From Linnemannia elongata (Eukaryota; Mortierellomycota; Mortierellomycetes; Mortierellales; Mortierellaceae): a DNA stretch of 64,000 nucleotides. Each line of letters opens with the position of its first letter. The first letter of the stretch is position 1. This document shows positions 33,630 to 45,500 of the stretch, one piece after another. The notes beneath the pieces are model-generated. The model worked only from the letters and a program-made list of their open reading frames with translations. It searched no databases and had not been told where the DNA came from. Made by a program: the position numbers and the translations under genes. Location: the NCBI GenBank assembly GCA_036320915.1, contig JAXBDG010000010.1:682001-746000 (forward strand). The letters run 5' to 3'.

Positions 33630-36600
33630 ATGACCGACGCACGCGATTCGGAGGCAATCTCGGCGTACCTCTCCGACCTGCAGACTCAAGTCCGTGCTCC
33701 ATCACCACCACTGTCGACAGTCATTCGCGTCCTGTCCGAACCCTTGTCCTTTCTCGGATTCCTTCAAGCACGCCCGACGAATGCGACGCTGGATTCTCTT
33801 TTGCCGTCCTGGTCAGGGCCTATGGAGCCCACAACAGCCAGGCGGATGCATTTTATTCAGCACCTACTGCCAAACCACCTCGAGTTCATACTGGACAACA
33901 TCACTGTTGATTGGCTGAGCGCGCTACCTTCGGCTGAGCAGACTGTCCTCTTCGACACCTACTTTATACCGGCTCTGGCGACGCGAACAACCGCTCCAAC
34001 AGATCGGGATAACTCGTGGGACTTTTCGGCGGCCGCTGCGATGGCACTGGTGTCATTGCAGACGTTAGTCGGTCGAGTCAACCAGCGCTTTTCAGAGAAC
34101 CACTCGTTTCTCAACAAGACTATCCTCAGGTTGCTCAAGAGGCTGCTGGAGGAGTATTCTCTGTTAGACTATTTCAAGGCATGTTATCAGATCGGATCAA
34201 CAGCAGGATCAGGATACTCGCAACTACCACCAGCAGCGATGGCAGTGGCTCAAGCAACCTGGGACTCGTTTCTCTCCAAACTCTTTTCTATTCCGACCAG
34301 AACATCGAATGCATTTGGAACATCGGGGCAGTTCTCGGGCAACTCGAGCGACAGGACAGATCTTGAGGAGTGTTTTCGGGAGGATTACTATTTCGAGCAG
34401 CAGGCTGTCCAATTGCAGGAGTGCGTTCGTAGAATGGCGGATCTGGAAGCAGAAGAGAGGAAACAGCATGCTAAAGCGTTTGGAGTTGTGATCGCCAAAC
34501 TTTTGCGGTTAGGTTTTGGACGTGAGTACTCAAGAGTCTGCTGGCTGCTCTTGTTTAATATCCCCAGTCGCAGTTTACAAAGAGATATTTAAAACTTATA
34601 TTGTTTTTCATTTTGGAAACCATAGGGACGCTTGTCAAATCGGTAGTGTCGACTCTTTGGGACAAGGATGCACCGGCAGATACCCTGGGATGGAAGCTCG
34701 CTTTGACAGCCTCTGCGTCAACGACGGCACAGATATTTTTGACTGCGCTGGCTGAGTACCTGAACGGTAATCAACTGGAATCGAATCGGCTTTATTCTTC
34801 ACCGGAAAAGAGCACGGAAAGTTCGCGACGGCAAGTCCACAAGGCGGCTCACTTGCTGTTCTCGCTTGGGTATGGAGCAGGAGCAGGGGCAGCAGAGGAG
34901 AGTAACGATATGATCGAGGAGATTCTCTTCCAGGGACGTGTCTATGGATCGGGATTATTGCGTGCGTTGATCTGCATCCAAAGTGGCTGGCCCACTGGTG
35001 TGAAATCAAGCAAAGGTAAGCCCCAGTCGACAGTCTTGCTATTTGTTGTTTCCCTTAATACTATTTGTGTGCCTGAATGATAACATTTTTCTGCTCTTTC
35101 ACAAACATTTAGATTCTGTACTTGCCCATACCTTCATGAGAGCGTTGACAATTTGGTCCGACACAATGTTAGTCAACCATGCATCGATGGAGTACCAGAA
35201 GTGTAGGTCGCCTAGAGTCACAGTTTTCAGTATTGGAGCTCTGGAAAAAAAATCTAACGTGCAGCCCACTAACCCTTGACTTTCCTTGCTTCTGTTCGAT
35301 TTAGATATCTCCTATCAACTTCTTCTTATGATTGGATACTTCAACACCTCGACTCTTCTCGAAATGGAGGCTATCCCTATCTTTGGCAATGGAGTTGGTA
35401 ACTGGCTGGAACTCGAAGACTTTAAGAGAAAGCAGATTGGCTTGGTACGTCAGCTCCAGAATGCAGCACGCCACTTTCTATGCCTTCGCCCAGGAGCTAA
35501 TTTTTATGAAAATGATCACATCATTGACCATTATTGTTGTGGAATAATCTAGATTGTTGCGGAGGAATTTTCAAAAGCAGTGGACACTATCGGATCGCCG
35601 GCAGATTTCGGATTGGATGATGCTGACTTGGATGTCAAGTTTGCTCGGTCCCTGGTACAGCTCAAGGATGGTGCCCTCTCATATCAGCCCCAACCACAGC
35701 CATCAAAAGGAGATGCAACTACCTCTGAAGAGAAGCGTACACAGAGCGTTCGTGGTTTCGATGCAACTCGTAGCGGGACACAAGTGTCAGAGCTAAAAGA
35801 TTCGGATGACGACGAGGATCCAGATGCAGCAGCGGACGCGTTTCCTCGCACTCACAGGCAGCTGAGCGACGACGAAAGCAGCGACGACGATGACGATCTA
35901 AGACCATATGAGATGGAGTACGAGTCAGATCCCGATGAAGATATTGGAGCAGTCAGGAAACCCAAAGTTGCGCCTCCTTTGTACCTGCGGGATCTCATCA
36001 CGTATATCCGAGCAGATGAAGATCGCGAAAAGACCGAGATTGGACTGCAAACGGCTGCAGAGTTGATCCGCCGCAAAGTCGGAAGTCTCGAACTTGGTGA
36101 GTTGTAATGTTACTTTAATGTCGCGTCCATGTGCCATTGTCGCGACGTCGTACTGATACTATATTTTCGGTCCCCTGTATGAATCTATAGACGAACATGC
36201 TGAGGAGCTGGCCAATTCATTTGTTCACCTTCAGGACACGTTTGATACGACAAGCTTTTACAAGCTGAGAGAAAGCGCCTTGGTGGCGCTCGTTGTTTCA
36301 TCACCCTTGATTGTCTCTGGGTAAGTCCCTATGTGGGAGGTCCACGCGCCATTTAAAAGTCGAATGCGCACCGGCCTGTGATTATCTGACTATATGTATT
36401 TTTTTTATCATGATAGGGTTCTTACATTCCAATTTTACGAGAAAAAGAACTCACTTGGCCAAAGGCTCAACATTTTGACCGCTCTTGCGCTTGGTGCCCA
36501 GGAACTCTCAGGATTCGACCAATCAACACTTCCATTGTCCAAAGGCCAGTCAGGACCTAACAGCAAGACTGGTATTCCAGCGACGGCATCAACTAGTTTG

Positions 36601-37478
36601 ACAACTCATAGGCCAACATTTGACAACATCACTTCTACCATTTCTCTGGCAAAGACGCGTCGGTTTTCTCAAAAGTCCAACATTGAAGCTAATCGTCCTG
36701 CACCCAAGGCGAATGCGTTTGCAAACCTGGCGCCAGCGTTCTTGGGCGGTCTTCTGGGCCGATGGGGCGGCAACCGTGGCGCGGGAGCTGAGCGCGGCTA
36801 CGATGCCCTTCAGAGAGCGCCTGTCATGTTGCTCAGGAAGTTTGTCGTCACCCTGGGAGTCCTTGTCCACTATTCGGGTATTGTGGAATGCATTTAATAT
36901 CACAGGTGGTTGTTGTCACTTGCGCTGCGTAACTAACTTTATATGTTCACAAACATTCTCGTTGCATCTTAGGAAACTCGCCACATTTGCTGGCGATGAC
37001 AAAGGAGTTGTTTCAATTTTTACTCGCTCTGCGGTATCATACTCCTCCCAGTCAACCCTCGCCGAGCTCATTTAGTGGCGTCAAATCGCACCCACAAACT
37101 ATGGATTCCCTCTCTTCGATGCTCTCCGGAACGAAATTGGCGACACCCACGATCACATCCCTCAAACTACCGGGTGAAGCTGGATCTTCTTCAAATCTCA
37201 CATCCCCTTCTTCATCAATCGCTACAGGAGTACCATTTAATGCAGACTTGGTTGAGAGTTTGCTGTTTGGCCTCTTGATCCTTGTCACTCCTGCCTCGGG
37301 TGCCTTGTCAGACGATCTGCTACTGCACGAGTTCTATGTGGAGATAATGGAGACGCAGCAATGGGCAATGGAGCTGTGGGATTCGCAGAGGTTGGAACAG
37401 GGTAGTAACGATAAGGCCAGGATGTACTGTGCTGCACTTTTGCAGCGGTGTTTTGAGCTAATGAAGGTGTCTATGTGA
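33630..37478 (+). CDS. TEL2: Telomere length regulation protein Tel2 (TELO2)
   Basis: Eight exons: 33630-34521, 34626-35015, 35113-35202, 35305-35444, 35553-36096, 36191-36320, 36417-36877, 36973-37478; phases agree throughout, giving 1050 residues. Mostly helical. Residues about 645-765 form the Telomere_reg-2 domain (LRDLITYIRADEDREKTE, AAELIRRKVGS, ESALVALVVSSPLIVSG, NSLGQRLNILTALALGAQEL). Just before it is an acidic linker with DSDDDEDPD and SSDDDDDLRPYEME, equivalent to the CK2-phosphorylated site of TELO2 that binds Pih1 of the R2TP complex (known in yeast and man; equivalence here is by motif). Tel2 with Tti1 and Tti2 stabilises PIKK kinases such as TOR, ATM and ATR. A small exon 3 (90 nt) and introns of 88-110 nt are typical here. 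Confidence 0.92.
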
Positions 37479-37500
37479 ACCCTGCCCTGACATTGATAAA

Positions 37501-37506
37501 AATAAA
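37501..37506 (+). terminator. Polyadenylation signal AATAAA, TEL2
   Basis: Exact AATAAA 23 nt after the stop codon at 37478. Confidence 0.6.
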
Positions 37507-37688
37507 AAACCTGAAAAGAGGAAAACTTGCGCTTTTCTTGGTCATTCGTCATTTGCACTGAGCCCAGTGGCTGAGAAGAAATTGGCCCAGGCGTCAGTTA
37601 TGTGTGAAGAAAGGCGGTGCTTCTGTTCTGGTTATTTATCGTCGCCTACCGCCTGACGGGTTTAAGTCCATCCGCCTGTACTTTAGGG

Positions 37689-37970
37689 CAATGATAGCCC
37701 ATCTTTCACCCAAAGGATGATCGAGGATCAACAGAAGATCCAGGCACCATCGCCCTTCACTCCTGGTCTTGCTTTGGCCACTTCACCCATAACTGATCAC
37801 TTTGTTTGTCTCAATTTGTTGTCAGAAATATTTTTGATCAAAAATGAAAGGTCATTTTTTTTTCCTCTTGCAACCTGCTTGGACACCTCTGAAGATGAAC
37901 CAAAGAGAAGGATGAAAAAGCAGGGAAACGGTCTTCCCCAGATGTAAATAGGGGTGTAGAAAGGAATAAA
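37689..37970 (+). other. Small ORF or relic, copy B (MIEDQQ type)
   Basis: An open frame of 76 codons from 37717 to 37947 begins MIEDQQKIQAPSPF and contains ITDHFVCLN; it aligns colinearly with copy A at 28988-29281, including flanking blocks. No signal peptide or known domain. It could be an intact short gene, the first exon of a lost gene, or part of a dispersed repeat. Confidence 0.35.
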
Positions 37971-38354
37971 ACGGACGGAGGCAACGGCAGGAAAGAGAGG
38001 GTGTAAGGTGGATTAGAACAAAAGCGTGCATTTTTGTAATCATAACATATCGTCATGCGTCTGTGGTGTTGAGTCTGTCGAATATCAAAGAATTCTAACC
38101 GAGAATAGAGGGGACAAGAACAAACAAGGCCACAGCCCCTTTTCACAAAAAGCACGCACCGGTCAGCCTGACCAGCCCACACTCGCCCTTTTTTTTTCTT
38201 TCTTACTCTCTTCCCTGTCGTATACCTTTTGCTCCTTTTCACTTCATAATTCAACAACTTCCATTCACACCAACTAACGACACTCGACCAACGCACTCAA
38301 CTACCAGGACATAAGCACACAGATTACACTTACAAGCAAAAGCCAACATCGAAC

Positions 38355-40190
38355 ATGGAGGCACCATTGCCACAACCACCACGCCCATTCCAAGGAGCTC
38401 CTCCTCCTCCGTCCTCCTCCAACTCCAACTCCAACTCCTACAGCTTCACCGCACCCCCAGCTCGAGTCGGATCGATCCTCCTCAGCGCATCACCCATCAC
38501 AATCCCCATCTTTTCCAAAGAACTCGACCTCGCCTCCGTCGCCAACCCGCAAAAGCATTCCACCATCAAACAATACCTCTTTGGCCTCCTCCTGTTTAAA
38601 CCACTCCTCGCCCTCCTCCTCGATTGCTTTTCCCTCGTTTTCCTCTCCGCCTGGGTCAGTGGTTCAGCGGGAAAGGGCAACAGTTCAGGATTGGTTATCT
38701 ATGCCCTTGCCACGACGGGGTCAATCGGGATTATGATCTATGGAGGATGGAGGGCGAGTCAGGTTCTGAGGAAAGGGAACATTCAGGGCATTTTTGTGAC
38801 GAGGGAGGCGTATCGGTTTGTGTGTTTGACAAGTCGAGACAAGTTTTTGTTCTTTGAGCGGGTTGGGCAGGGGTATGGGAAGCGGGATGCGCTCGTTTAT
38901 TTTACCTGGTTTACGCTGAGAGGTAATTGTGGTTTGTTTGTTTGTTTGTTTGGTGTTGTCGTTGTTGTATGGTTGTGTTGTGAAAATGACTACATCGTGA
39001 AAAGAAAGGCTGTAGTGTGTCCTCGCCTTGGCACTTCTATTTTTTGTCCATCCACATCCAACGTAATTAATTCCCTGTCGGCTTGTTTCGTACCTGAATA
39101 TCCTACGAAAAAATAGATTGGATGCAGCACCTCCTATGCGACCTCCCTCGTTTGGTCATCAACTGCACGATCCTCGGTCAAGTTGCCCATCAAAAATCGC
39201 TCGTCAACCAAGGACTCCCGCCAACATTGAACATGCCAGAACTGACAGGGCTCACGCACTTTGTCCTAGCGTGTAACATCATGTTGCAATTGTGCAACTT
39301 GTTCCAGTTTCTGGGTGCTCTGGTCGTACTGGCGATGGTTCGTAAGGGCAAGTTGATATCACTGAGGAAGGATGAATACTTGCATACCTACTGCCAGCGC
39401 AACTTGAACGTCAGGTAACGACCATTTTATTTTTTTGTTTTTTTGTTTTTTGTTTTTGTTGGCTCATGTTCACAAAAAGTGAAAAATAGAGTGCCGTTGG
39501 GGTGCAGCTCATGTCGTACATGCGCCTTTCTCTGCTTAAAAATGACCAATATATTAATCAAATATTTTCTCATGCACCTAATATAGAGTCGTGCGGTTGT
39601 TCAAACTGGCGAAGACACCAGGAGGAGGGACAGGAGCACCGCTTCGACAACACGACCAGTTAGCGCAGCAAATGGGACGGTATCGAGCGGACGAGGAAGC
39701 AGGAATCGGGCCAGAGGGAGGAATCGACCTCTCACTCGCTTCATTAGCATGGGACACAGAAACCCAGGACGAAGGTATCGACTACAACCATTATGCCTAC
39801 AGGGCACGACCCATTTCGACTGGCCCACCTCCACGGACAGGAAGCAACAACGAAAGGATAGAAATGACAGAAAACCCTATATCAGCAACAGGATCTGCGT
39901 CTGCAGTACCAGGGTCAAGTTTGACTGGAGCGCCGCCGCCACCGCCATCATCGTATCCTGCACCTGTGCCCGGATCATTTTCATATGCACAGGTGCAGCA
40001 CTTGCAGCGGATGCGGGAGAAGTATGGAGACAACAGGGAATTATACGAACCTATGGAATGGAAGCCGCCTGTGCCACCCTCGGATGTAGCCCCCTCGGCC
40101 CCAAGGCAGAGCCAACTCCAGCAACAACAAAACAACAACAACAACTATTACAACAATAATAACCACAACAACACGCGGGTGGATTTTTAG
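38355..40190 (+). CDS. KCH-family low-affinity potassium transporter (Kch1-like)
   Basis: Exons 38355-38922, 39117-39414, 39587-40190 give 489 residues. After a Pro/Ser/Asn-rich N-terminus come membrane segments (YLFGLLLFKPLLALLLDCF, then a Gly-rich IYALATTGSIGIMIYGGWRA), an AYRFVCLTSRDKFLFFERV region, and in exon 2 the segment MQHLLCDLPRLVINCTILG followed by two hydrophobic helices. The spacing and the DLPR..IN motif match the fungal KCH family (yeast Kch1/Kch2, which support potassium uptake and calcium-channel activation in pheromone response). The cytosolic C-terminal tail is long, Pro-rich and ends in an Asn/Tyr-rich tract. Family call from memory of motifs; fairly confident. Confidence 0.7.
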
Positions 40191-40256
40191 TCATGGCCAG
40201 TTGACAAGGAGCAGGAGACGAGGGAGACAACAAGTTGACTGTCTACTATCCAGGAT

Positions 40257-40262
40257 AATAAA
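40257..40262 (+). terminator. Polyadenylation signal AATAAA, KCH gene
   Basis: Exact AATAAA 66 nt after the stop codon at 40190. Confidence 0.6.
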
Positions 40263-42448
40263 TAATCCTTTTCATAATTCCTCGCACACGTTCAAATGGG
40301 ACATGCGACAAATCAATATGCACAACTCACGTAGGCAAAATGGAGAAAAACGCCAAACAATCCGGAAGAATAAGTGAGAGCATATGGATGGTGGGAGAAT
40401 TCTTTGTGTTATTGTTGGCAAAGAACAGGGTTCTTGCAGGGGTTGTAAACAAGAGCACTCGAGAGATGGGATAAACAATTGGATCATGGACCTGAATGTA
40501 TTACAAACAGCTTTAGGCAACAGATGCTCGATCGGCTCTGTCCACCTTTTTTTACTCCCTTAGTTCTACCATGTCTGACGGTGGCAACTGTGCTGGTTGT
40601 CGCATTAGAAAACAAAAGGGCAAGTTATCGTGGACGACTGAATAGAAAAAAGAGGTCGGAGCGTGTCAGCTACGTGTTTTTCCAGACGCCAGCCATTTGA
40701 GCTGTTGTTCATCCATCCTAACTTGAGATGAAGAGTACCACAGGCGTTTTTCCCCTTCGCTTCCTTTTTCCCTTCTCCCTCCACGTCCTCTATTGACAAC
40801 TAAAGCAAAAAACAAAAACGTTCCGCGTGCGAGCGCTTAAAACGCGTGATCGTGAAAGTCTTTCGTTCATCCTGCGTGTTTGACCGTTGGCAAGCTGACA
40901 GGTTGATTGGTTGATTGGTTGATATTCATGAGATTAAAAAGAAGCGACCCTCTCCTTCCTCCCTCTCCACACAGCTTGATTGATTTGCCTTGTTGTGTTG
41001 TCCTTACTGTGCTTACTAACCACAAGCGCAAAGCGCAAAAAGGGAGAAGCAGAGGGACTACAGTCAGTCTCCTAGTCTCGACCGCGAAAAGTAGGCAATT
41101 AGTCGCATTACGGAGGACTATATGCTGAACCTCAACGTGCGAGCAGGAAAAATACACTGTCAAGAGGTCTCTACTGCAGTAATGCGGTCTTGAGAGATAA
41201 AGACCAGAAGAGAAGTACGGAAGATCTCGACTCTCAATGAACTTGACCACTTCCCTTGTTGTACAACATGAACATGGGATGGCTCAGATAGGCAGGTGTT
41301 GGGTCAGTTGGACAGCATTAGAAGAAATCGCTCACCTGTTTTATGTGTTTATGTTCAGGTTTTTATGAGAAGCTGCAAAAGTGGATTTGTTTGTTGTTGA
41401 TTGTTGTTTGCCCTTTTGTTTTCTTTCGTTTTTCCAGTTCCATAGTTTTAAAAGGCGAAAGAGGGAGGAAAGGAAAAACATGCAAAGGCAACAAAAAAAA
41501 CCAAATAGATAGAAGAGTGAATAAAGTGACAAGGAGGTTAAAAGGGCAAAGCAGCAACAAGAATGGAAGAACGAAGTACTCACCGGGCAGCCGGCTTTGA
41601 TGCTCCTTGTTGAAGTGGAAAATCAAACCAGTAGCGAGCGTGCTTGTTTCCCTTACGGGTGCGAATCGAAACAGAGGTATATGACGGCATGCATTGGCGC
41701 TCTGTTGTATGTGGAGACAGAGACAGAGAACTAGAGACAGGAGAAAAGGAAGAACGCTCTCGATTACCTTCTTGCCTTCCAGTTTGTTTTTTTTTTGCTC
41801 TTCGTCTTTTGGATTATGGTTTTTTAGGCTCGGTGCTCGGATCGTGTACTGAGAGTGTGCTTTTCGGGAGTTCAATTGACTGTGGAGAGAAGAGGAGGAA
41901 AGAGGTAACGAGTGGCAAGCGGGAACGGACAAAGAAGTAGTCGTGAGGCCATAGAATCAGGCGCAATCAACGATATACGAGCTGTTTGTGGAACAAACAT
42001 ACCCTCTTGGGTCTCTTCCTACTCTTCTATTTTATTTTTCTGCTCTGTTTTGTTGATGTCCTCTTTGTTGTTTGTTTTCGTAGGTGTTTTCCCTTTTGTC
42101 ATTGCTAAAATCCAATGTGCCTGTATTATACCCGCATCGTACTCAGATACAGGCACAGGAACATTCAGGCAATCCATGTCGCAACAATTCAAACTGTTGC
42201 TCCGTTCATTCAAAAACAAAACAAACAAACGCGCCGCGGCAAAAAATTGGGTGCCTGAAAAATGCGCTTTCGTCTTAAAATGATGATACTTCCCTCGACA
42301 GAAACGGTCCCCCCTGGCATTCAATCCCCTCCCAACCCTCCCCTCTTCACCCTTCCATCCCTCTTCCATAACCTCCCTTGTTTGCTCCCCTGGTGTTTGC
42401 CTCTCTCTCAGTCTCATTTCGATCTTTTTCTCTGCCCTTCTCTAACCC

Positions 42449-42449
<1 letters not shown>

Positions 42450-42498
<49 letters not shown>
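42450..42498. repeat. T49 homopolymer just before a start codon
   Basis: Forty-nine consecutive T, then GAAGA, then the ATG at 42504. The sequence T-run plus GAAG also has the form of a polypyrimidine tract and 3' splice site, so a 5'UTR intron ending at 42502 is conceivable. Confidence 0.95.
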
Positions 42499-42499
<1 letters not shown>

Positions 42500-42503
42500 A
42501 AGA

Positions 42504-45500
42504 ATGACGTTCGATATTCGTGAGGACGACGAAGACCATCAAAATGAAGAGTTTGACGAGTACGAGGAAGTCAAACAGCCTCCAGCCCGCCCCAAATTCT
42601 ACCGGCGTCGCAAATTCTGGATCTTTTGCATCCCCCAAGCCATCATTGCACTCATCATCGCTGTTGTGCTGGCCCTCTATGTGATCATGCCCAAAATTGC
42701 CCAGGGGTTAATGAACAAGGCCACCATCAACTTTTCTCAGATTGTAAGTTTTATCCGGGCCTTACTTAATTTTGGTGTCATTGGTTAGGTGAATTTGTGG
42801 AGCAGTTGACCTGAATTCTTTTGCGCCTTGCACTAACTCACAAATACCACTCTTTCCTCTTTGTCCTGAACAACCCAACTGATATGCACTCGCTGGATAG
42901 GATATCACAAACCCCACTGCAACATCGATGGATATTGTTATGGTCGGTGACATGGATCACACTGGACCTTTCCACGCCGACATTTCCTTCCCTGGCATTG
43001 TCACTGTCTCCTGGAACAATAAGGTCCTTGGCACAACCATCATTCCTGGCACTAGTACCGCCTCGTATGCCGCCTTTTCCCTCATTATCTTGCCGAAGCT
43101 TGCTTGTCTACATCTGGTGGTTGCATTCTCATAACTATGTCCTTGTTCCCCTTTATTTCCTTTCCCACTTTTACGCGGCTGCAAACTAGTGGCGGGCATG
43201 GTACCTTGAGCTTGCAGAGTAGCTTCCAGATCACCGATGCTGCAGCATTCACCGAGTTCTATAGTTACATGCTCGACGCCGAGACCTTTGTTTGGCACCT
43301 CGAGGGCAAGTTGAACGTCAAGGCCCTCGGTCACACTGTCAAGAACCTCAACCTGGACAAAGACATCACTGTCAATGGTAAGCATCCACTTCGAACTAGT
43401 TGTTATGGCCTGCATTCCAAAAAAAATTCTCGTCGCATTTTCATCGCTTGACTCAATATATATCTTTGTTTTTTGATTGTGTATGGTTAGCTTTCCATGG
43501 TCTGACTGGTATCAAGATTGAAAAGTTCTCACTCCCTGGCGATGACCCGGCCGGAAAGGGTATCCTTGTTGACATCGACACCAGTGTCACCAATCCTTCC
43601 GCCATCCAGATGTACATGGGTTCCTTGACGCTGGCCATCTCCTACAAGAACACCTTGATGGGTTATGTTACCTCATCCAACCTCACAATGGTCCGCGGCG
43701 CCCAGATCTTGAGCATGCGGGGCTACCTCCTCCCCCAGACGACTCCTGAGGGTCTCGCTACCACCTCCGAGATGATGTCTCGCTATGTCGGCAACTTGGT
43801 TACCGATACCATCGCAACTGGTTATGAGGTCAAGCCCGATGGCGTCAACTCTGTCGAGTGGCTCTCTTCTGCCGTCAAGCAGCTCAACTTGACCGTTCCT
43901 CTTCAAAGTCCCACCCCTCTCCAACTCATCAAAGCCTTGGACCTCGGTGCTTTGGGTCTTGTCTTTACACCTCCTACCGCCTATGAGCCCACCACTACCT
44001 CCACTGGTGTAATTGCCAACTATAGTTTGCCCAATGGCTTTGGCTTCAACATCTCCTTCACGCAGGTGGCCAATTCGTTCACCATCACCCGTGGTGGGGT
44101 CGCCATCGCTAGCTTGAACTCGACCTATAACCCTTCAAGCTCCAACATGGCCGCGGGTACTTTAACTTTCAACCTATTACAGACTCCCCTCATCGTCCCT
44201 GACGCCTCCCACGAGGCCTTCAAAGAGTTCAACCGTGATTTAACTGTTGGTGCAGACCTTCCTTTTAACGTTGTCGGTGAGGCTTCTGTCTATGCCAACA
44301 CTTCGATCGGAACAGTCAATTTGGTCAACATTCCCTTCAATGCCTCCACCGCTCTCAGTGGCCTCCAAAGTCTTGCCAACCCAGCGCCCGCCATTTCCTC
44401 GCTTCAAGTCGTCTCTGGAACTACCACTGAGCTGACTATGGCCATTTCCGTCGTGATCGTCAACCCTTCGTCGATCTCGTTAGATGCTGGCGATGTTACT
44501 CTCAATCTCATCTACAGCGGCACCTCCCTGGGTACAGTCACCATGCCCAACCTGAACCTTGTCCCTGGCGCAAACACCATCGCTGCCACTTCCTCGATCA
44601 ACCCCGCGGCCACTACCGAGGGCATGGAACTTTTGACGTTGTACACTAGCGGTGCTGGCGCTGCTGTGATCATCAGCGGAACACCTACCAGCACCACTGT
44701 TGACTCCCTCACTCTCGCCTTTGGTGCCCTGAGCATTGGCACACAAATGCCTGGTCTTCAATCCAAGTTGCTTGGCGGTGCCTCCCTTGTTGTTCTTGAC
44801 ACAACCCTCGTCGACGGTATGGCTCAAACTGTGGTCACTGTCAACAACCCCTTTGTCCCCGCCATGACCATTTTGTCGATCGACTCCAAGATCACGTACA
44901 ACGGCGCTACCCTCGGAACTGTTGTGTCAACCTTCTCTACCCCGCCAGTCATCCCCGGAACTGGTTCAGGCTCCATCACAACTAGTTTAGCCATGAACAC
45001 CAATCCCCAGGATCTTGTCACCTTGATCCGCGCGCAGGCTATCAAGAATGGTTTGAGCACCGCTGCCTTTGATGGCCTTCTTGCTCTCCAAGCTGGCGGT
45101 ACCCCATCACCCGATCTCTTTGTCGGTTTCAACGTGGCCGACTTTGTTACCAAGGCCATGGCTGGTCTCAATGTCGACATCACTATGACCACCACCGTCA
45201 AGCTCGGCGACTACCAGGTTACCATGCCCTACACTCAAACTGGTGTCCCCACTGGCACTGACCAGACTATCCTCAAACTGATCCCCATCGTTGGTACCCC
45301 TATTGCACAGATCTTGGTCAACGGCTCCACTCTGGCATTTGATGCTGTTACCATCAACAACCCTAGCGAGACCAGCTTCACCACCGATATTGTCGGCACC
45401 ATCACCAAGACCGGTCCCTTGGATGCTCAGATCGCCTTTCTCAACCCTGTTACTGTCTCGTTCAACGGCAAAGCTCTTGGAAGCATGCAGATGCCCACCG

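Larger units (their letters stand above)
37479..38354. other. Intergenic region
   Basis: Contains the TEL2 polyadenylation signal, copy B of the diverged small ORF (37689-37970) and the promoter of the KCH gene, with an A/C-rich leader before 38355. Confidence 0.55.
40191..42503. other. Gene-poor region of 2.3 kb
   Basis: Begins with the KCH polyadenylation signal. A short tandem (GGTTGATT, three copies) is at about 40901-40925. Frames up to about 190 codons exist on the minus strand at 41363-41932 but are low-complexity Leu/Ser/Phe-rich without domains. It ends with a pyrimidine-rich leader and the T49 run before the next gene. Confidence 0.5.

Noticed and set aside
40895..40925. GGTTGATT tandem as a possible CRISPR-like or telomere-like array
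   Set aside because: Only about three units of 8 nt with no spacers; not the fungal telomere repeat TTAGGG.
41363..41932. 189-codon minus-strand frame
   Set aside because: Low-complexity Leu/Ser/Phe sequence, no domain, no codon bias, no neighbouring exon with a matching phase.
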